Below are positions 5,445 to 8,569 of a stretch of DNA of 8,569 nucleotides, in pieces; position 1 is the stretch's first letter, and every line of letters starts with the position of its first letter. The notes under the pieces were generated by a model that saw nothing but the letters and a program-made list of their open reading frames with translations, was not told the origin of the DNA and made no database searches. Source of the DNA: Ruminococcus sp. (GTDB lineage Bacteria; Bacillota; Clostridia; Oscillospirales; Acutalibacteraceae); NCBI GenBank assembly GCA_003521625.1, contig DPHV01000041.1, positions 1-8,569 of the forward strand. The letters run 5' to 3'. The position numbers and the translations under genes are program-made.

Positions 5445-5488
5445 CACCAAATAAGATAGCATTATATAACAGAAAAAGGTGATTTACG

Positions 5489-7300
5489 TTGTCTTTTCCG
5501 CAGGATAAAATCAGAAATTTCAGCATTATTGCTCACATAGACCACGGCAAAAGTACGCTTGCAGACAGAATTTTAGAGCAGACGAACTCCGTTTCGGCTC
5601 GTGATATGGAGTCACAGCTCCTTGACGATATGGAGCTTGAGCGTGAGAGGGGAATTACAATCAAGGCTCGTGCCGTCAGCGTAATCTACAAGGCTGACGA
5701 CGGCGAGGACTACCTCTTTAACCTTATCGACACCCCCGGTCACGTTGACTTCAACTACGAGGTTTCACGTTCACTTGCCGCCTGCGAGGGCGCAATTCTC
5801 GTTGTTGACGCATCGCAGGGAATTGAGGCGCAGACGCTTGCAAACACATATCTCGCCGTTGACAGCGGATTGGAGATAGTCCCTGTTGTCAACAAAATTG
5901 ACTTGCCCAGCGCAGACCCCGACAGGGTTATTCAGGAGATTGAGGACGTTATCGGAATCCCTGCCGAGGACGCACCGAAAATTTCGGCAAAGGCGGGAAT
6001 CAACATTCACGCCGTGCTCGAAAAGGTCGTTTCGGACATTCCCGCTCCGACAGGCGACATAAACGCTCCGCTCCGTGCGCTGATTTTTGACAGCTACTAC
6101 GACAGCTACAAGGGCGTTATCATATATGTAAGGCTCAAAGAGGGACAGATTCACCCCGGTGACGAGTTTATGCTTATGGCTACGGGCAGTAAATTCAACG
6201 TTGTTGAGTGCGGACTTATGCACGCAACGCAGATGGAAAAGACCGACGGACTTTACGCAGGCGAGGTTGGCTATATTGCAGGCTCAATCAAAACGCTTGC
6301 CGACGCAAAGGTGGGCGATACCGTAACGCTTACTTCAAATCCTGCCGAGGAGCCTTTGCCCGGCTACCGTGAGGCTCAGCCGATGGTATTCTGCGGTATT
6401 TATCCTGTTGACGGCGCAAAGTACGGCGACCTGAAGGACGCTCTTGAAAAGTTACAGCTTAATGATGCGGCTCTTTCGTTTGAGCCTGAAACCTCGGTTG
6501 CGCTCGGCTTTGGTTTCCGTTGCGGATTCCTCGGACTTCTGCATATGGAGATTATTCAGGAACGTCTTGAGCGTGAATATCAGCTCGATTTGATTACAAC
6601 CGCACCGAGCGTTATTTACAGAATCACACGCACAGACGGCACGGTTGAGATGATTGACAACCCCACAAACTACCCCGACCCCTCTCTCATTCAGACGGCA
6701 GAGGAGCCTGTGGCGGATGCTCATATCTACACGCCGAAGGAGTATGTCGGCAACATTATGGAGCTTTGTCAGGACAGGCGAGGAACGTTTGTTGATATGC
6801 AGTACATTGACGCCGACAGGGTGGATTTGCACTACATTCTTCCGCTTGCCGAGATTATCTATGACTTTTTTGACACGCTCAAATCACGCACAAGGGGATA
6901 TGCTTCATTTGACTACGAGATGAAGGAGTATGTTCCGAGCCAGCTTGTAAAGCTTGACATTATGCTAAACGGCGAGGTTGTGGACGCACTTTCGTTCATC
7001 ATTCACAAGGACAAGGCTTACGGCAGAGCGAGAAAAATGGCCGAAAAGCTCAAGGAGAAAATCCCCAGACAGCTCTTTGAAGTGCCGATTCAGGCTTGCA
7101 TTGGCGGCAAAATCATAGCGAGAGAAACCGTAAAGGCTATGCGCAAGGACGTGCTTGCAAAGTGCTACGGCGGCGACATCAGCCGAAAGAAGAAACTGCT
7201 TGAAAAGCAGAAGGAGGGTAAAAAGCGTATGCGCCAGCTCGGCTCGGTAGAGGTTCCGCAGGAGGCGTTTATGGCTGTTTTGAAATTGGATACTGACTGA
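5489..7300 (+). CDS. lepA: Elongation factor 4 (LepA), translational GTPase
   Basis: A ribosome-associated GTPase of 603 residues, normal family length, that acts on stalled or mistranslocated ribosomes and in initiation/assembly. All G motifs are present: AHIDHGKST (15-23), RGITIKA (54-60), DTPGHVDF (81-88, catalytic H85), NKID (135-138) and SAKAG (166-170). Domains II, III and V (GFGFRCGFLGLLHMEI) follow, and then the LepA-specific C-terminal domain with CYGGDISRKKKLLEKQKEGK. The start is TTG, not ATG: AAGGTG (5476-5481) is 7 nt upstream and no ATG fits. The gene is transcribed from its own promoter through the palindromic element. No strong terminator is visible downstream, so transcripts may run into the plus-strand RNA at 7384. 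Confidence 0.98.
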   Translation: MSFPQDKIRNFSIIAHIDHGKSTLADRILEQTNSVSARDMESQLLDDMELERERGITIKARAVSVIYKADDGEDYLFNLIDTPGHVDFNYEVSRSLAACEGAILVVDASQGIEAQTLANTYLAVDSGLEIVPVVNKIDLPSADPDRVIQEIEDVIGIPAEDAPKISAKAGINIHAVLEKVVSDIPAPTGDINAPLRALIFDSYYDSYKGVIIYVRLKEGQIHPGDEFMLMATGSKFNVVECGLMHATQMEKTDGLYAGEVGYIAGSIKTLADAKVGDTVTLTSNPAEEPLPGYREAQPMVFCGIYPVDGAKYGDLKDALEKLQLNDAALSFEPETSVALGFGFRCGFLGLLHMEIIQERLEREYQLDLITTAPSVIYRITRTDGTVEMIDNPTNYPDPSLIQTAEEPVADAHIYTPKEYVGNIMELCQDRRGTFVDMQYIDADRVDLHYILPLAEIIYDFFDTLKSRTRGYASFDYEMKEYVPSQLVKLDIMLNGEVVDALSFIIHKDKAYGRARKMAEKLKEKIPRQLFEVPIQACIGGKIIARETVKAMRKDVLAKCYGGDISRKKKLLEKQKEGKKRMRQLGSVEVPQEAFMAVLKLDTD

Positions 7301-7348
7301 TTTAAATTCGGAATTAATGATATAGTAAAAATAATTTTTTGAGTATAC

Positions 7349-7377
7349 TTGAATTATCCTTTGGCATATGTTATAAT
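7349..7377 (+). promoter_or_regulatory. Promoter of the plus-strand antisense RNA (locus 2)
   Basis: TTGAAT (7349-7354), 17-nt spacer, TATAAT (7372-7377), with an extended -10 TG at 7369-7370. The expected start is near 7384. No plus-strand gene follows, only a short stretch ending in a strong hairpin, so the product is best explained as a small RNA. Confidence 0.78.
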
Positions 7378-7383
7378 AGGTTT

Positions 7384-7465
7384 AGGCAAAACGAAGTGAA
7401 TAACTCACGGTAACAAACGAACCCCCTGCAAGGTTGCAGCTTGCAGGGGGTTCTATTCCGTTTTT
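7384..7465 (+). ncRNA. Candidate antisense antitoxin RNA (locus 2, RNAII-like)
   Basis: About 70-80 nt predicted from the promoter at 7349-7377 to the hairpin 7419-7453. Its 5' part, 7389-7415, repeats 7565-7592 in the same orientation: 24 of 28 aligned positions match. After a 6-nt insertion ACCCCCT (7421-7427) matches 7592-7598. Because the peptide gene is read from the opposite strand, this RNA is complementary to the peptide gene's SD, start codon and first seven codons. Its 3' hairpin is fully complementary to the end of the peptide message. This is the layout of the Fst/RNAII antitoxin of pAD1 par. It has no open frame of interest. Size, promoter and complementarity are seen; the function is inferred. 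Confidence 0.72.
7419..7453. terminator. Shared 14-bp terminator-like hairpin
   Basis: GAACCCCCTGCAAG (7419-7432) and CTTGCAGGGGGTTC (7440-7453) form a perfect 14-bp stem with a 7-nt loop. TTTTT follows on the plus strand only 7 nt later (7461-7465), and AAAC (7415-7418) can pair with GTTT (7460-7463). On the minus strand the following sequence is GTTTGTT. It probably ends both converging RNAs, although neither side has an ideal T-run. Confidence 0.68.
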
Positions 7466-7498
7466 GGCAAGGAGGCTTAATCCTTAGGCTGGTTGCCG

Positions 7499-7585
7499 TT
7501 ATCTTTTGCTATCCAACCATTTGCATATGTAGTAGGCAACTACACTTGCCGTGACAGCAAGAATAAACGAAGTAAAATCACTCAT
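7499..7585 (-). CDS. Fst/Ldr-like small membrane peptide, candidate type I toxin
   Basis: A 28-residue peptide: MSDFTS, one membrane stretch (FILAVTASVVAYYI), then CKWLDSKR. The ending resembles the Fst/Ldr superfamily, where a membrane helix is followed by a pattern such as WLNKRK in LdrD or LDEEDD in Fst. These peptides depolarise or disorganise the membrane when their antisense RNA is lost. The SD AAGGGGGTG (7599-7591) is 5 nt before ATG 7585 and is masked by a hairpin. A TTGAGT/TACAAT promoter starts the message near 7625. The message would end at the hairpin 7453-7419, making it about 200 nt, similar to RNA I of pAD1. A facing RNA is complementary to the SD and the first codons. Peptide and control elements are seen; toxicity is inference from the family. 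Confidence 0.75.
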   Translation of the reverse strand: MSDFTSFILAVTASVVAYYICKWLDSKR

Positions 7586-7590
7586 GGTAA

Positions 7591-7620
7591 CACCCCCTTA
7601 CTTAGCCTGTTTAGGGAGTG
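7591..7620 (-). promoter_or_regulatory. Hairpin over the SD of the 28-residue peptide gene
   Basis: On the minus strand CACTCCCT (7620-7613) pairs with AGGGGGTG (7598-7591), with one G-T pair and a 14-nt loop. It hides the whole ribosome site. The antisense RNA segment ACCCCCT is complementary to the same site. Confidence 0.68.
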
Positions 7621-7631
7621 GCAACAAAGTA

Positions 7632-7660
7632 ATTGTAACATAATTGATACGTAAACTCAA
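7632..7660 (-). promoter_or_regulatory. Promoter of the 28-residue peptide gene
   Basis: On the minus strand: TTGAGT (7660-7655), 17-nt spacer, TACAAT (7637-7632). The expected start is near 7625, about 40 nt before the ATG. Confidence 0.72.
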
Positions 7661-7685
7661 TGGAATTTTGCATTTTGCATTAAAC

Positions 7686-7725
7686 AAAAAGGTCGGGCAA
7701 CCGTTTTGCGGTTATACCCGACCTT
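7686..7725 (-). terminator. Intrinsic terminator of the aldolase gene
   Basis: GGTCGGG (7691-7697) pairs with CCCGACC (7717-7723), extended by AACCG (7699-7703) with CGGTT (7709-7713). On the minus strand it is followed by five T residues (7690-7686). It lies about 30 nt past the aldolase stop codon and shares its GGTCGGG base with the mgtE terminator. Confidence 0.88.
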
Positions 7726-7756
7726 AAATCTTTTATTTACATTCAGTTGTGCAAAA

Positions 7757-8569
7757 TCAAGCCTTGCCTACCGAGCCGAAGAGTTCCATTTTCTCCTTAA
7801 CAGTAGCCTTGATAGCCTCTGCGCCGGGAGCGAGGAGCTTTCTGGGGTCAAAGCCCTTGCCCTGAAGGTCCTTGCCTGCTTCAATGTATTCTCTTGTTGC
7901 TGCTGCAAATGCGAGCTGGCACTCTGTGTTTACGTTAATCTTTGAAACGCCGAGAGAGATTGCCTTCTTAATCATATCGGCAGGAATGCCTGTGCCGCCG
8001 TGGAGTACGAGGGGCATTTCGCCTGTGAGCTGCTGAATAGCGTCGAGTGTTTCAAAGCTTAAGCCCTGCCAGTTTTCGGGATATTTGCCGTGAATGTTGC
8101 CGATACCTGCTGCGAGCATTGTTACGCCGAGGTCTGCAATCTGCTTGCACTCCTGCGGGTCTGCACATTCGCCTGCACCGATTACGCCGTCTTCCTCGCC
8201 GCCGATTGAGCCAACCTCAGCCTCAAGTGAAAGACCGAGCTTTTCGCAGGTTGCAACGAGTTCCTTTGTCTTTTCAATGTTCTCCTCAATCGGATAGTGT
8301 GAGCCGTCGAACATTACTGAGCTGAAGCCTGCTTCGATACAAGCCTTTGCGCCTTCGTATGAGCCGTGGTCAAGGTGAAGTGCAACGGGAACTGTGATGT
8401 TAAGCTCATCGAGCATACCGTTTACCATACCTACTACTGTCTTGTAGCCGCACATATATTTTCCTGCGCCCTCGGAAACACCGAGAATTACGGGAGAGTT
8501 AAGCTCCTGTGCTGTTAAAAGAATTGACTTTGTCCATTCAAGGTTGTTGATGTTGAACTGACCTACTGC
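7757..8569 (-). CDS. fba: Class II fructose-1,6-bisphosphate aldolase, 5' end cut by window
   Basis: A cytoplasmic glycolytic/gluconeogenic enzyme that splits fructose-1,6-bisphosphate into dihydroxyacetone phosphate and glyceraldehyde 3-phosphate using Zn2+. The window holds 270 codons, and the frame is open to the window edge (AVGQFNINNLEW...), so roughly the first 15-20 residues are missing; the internal ATG at 8455 is not the start. Class II motifs, numbered in this fragment, are LDHG (66-69, catalytic D67 and zinc H68), EAEVGSIGG (116-124), IHGKY with H160, LHGGTG with H190, and KINVNTE. The C-terminal FDPRKLLAPG and FGSVGKA match the FbaA-like branch. It is transcribed convergently with the region to its left and has its own terminator. 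Tagatose-bisphosphate aldolase (GatY/KbaY) is the main alternative but less likely. Confidence 0.95.
   Translation of the reverse strand, partial: AVGQFNINNLEWTKSILLTAQELNSPVILGVSEGAGKYMCGYKTVVGMVNGMLDELNITVPVALHLDHGSYEGAKACIEAGFSSVMFDGSHYPIEENIEKTKELVATCEKLGLSLEAEVGSIGGEEDGVIGAGECADPQECKQIADLGVTMLAAGIGNIHGKYPENWQGLSFETLDAIQQLTGEMPLVLHGGTGIPADMIKKAISLGVSKINVNTECQLAFAAATREYIEAGKDLQGKGFDPRKLLAPGAEAIKATVKEKMELFGSVGKA

Larger units (their letters stand above)
7389..7598. repeat. Direct-repeat pair linking antisense RNA and toxin start region
   Basis: Copy A is 7389-7427 and copy B is 7565-7598, both on the plus strand. They share AAACGAAGT, ACTCA, GGTAACA and ACCCCCT, with three mismatches, one 1-nt gap and one 6-nt insertion in A. 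Transcribed in opposite directions they give complementary RNAs, as the DRa/DRb repeats do in Fst par loci. Confidence 0.78.

Noticed and set aside
5771..6223. 150-residue minus-strand frame opposite lepA
   Set aside because: Shadow of the lepA coding sequence; no domain or ribosome site.

Overview
The window looks like a chromosomal segment of a gut Clostridia, most likely Ruminococcus or a close relative in Oscillospiraceae. The evidence is a secreted alpha-amylase with an N-terminal starch-binding module, moderate GC, strong AGGAGG ribosome sites, and LepA, MgtE and class II aldolase proteins of clostridial type. Genus is inference from family knowledge; no search was run.

Layout: 1-420 is non-coding and packed with inverted repeats, including hairpins headed by GTAG like REP sequences, followed by a strong terminator (421-470). 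Then come a secreted GH13 alpha-amylase (604-2838, +) with its terminator; a TTGACA/TAAAAT promoter with a roughly 200-nt structured leader and mgtE (3158-4528, +); and a compact module at 4596-4869 that reads as a type I toxin-antitoxin candidate: a 23-residue membrane peptide gene converging on a short antisense RNA. A small minus-strand membrane-protein gene (4866-5117) follows. A nested palindromic, MITE-like element (5270-5444) lies between a good promoter and lepA (5489-7300, +). Next is a second and stronger type I toxin-antitoxin candidate (7349-7660): a 28-residue Fst/Ldr-like peptide gene on the minus strand, facing a plus-strand RNA that carries a degenerate direct repeat of the toxin's SD/start region. 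The window ends in a 5'-truncated class II fructose-bisphosphate aldolase gene (7757-8569, -) with its terminator.

The housekeeping genes are unlinked in function: starch breakdown, Mg2+ uptake, translation quality and glycolysis, each with its own promoter and/or terminator. The most interesting content is between them. Two small peptide/antisense modules flank lepA, both with an AAGGGGGTG Shine-Dalgarno site buried in a hairpin, a converging promoter on the other strand and a hairpin lying between the two promoters. The mgtE leader can also fold to hide its SD, which suggests ion- or ligand-responsive translation control, although I could not match it to a known riboswitch class.
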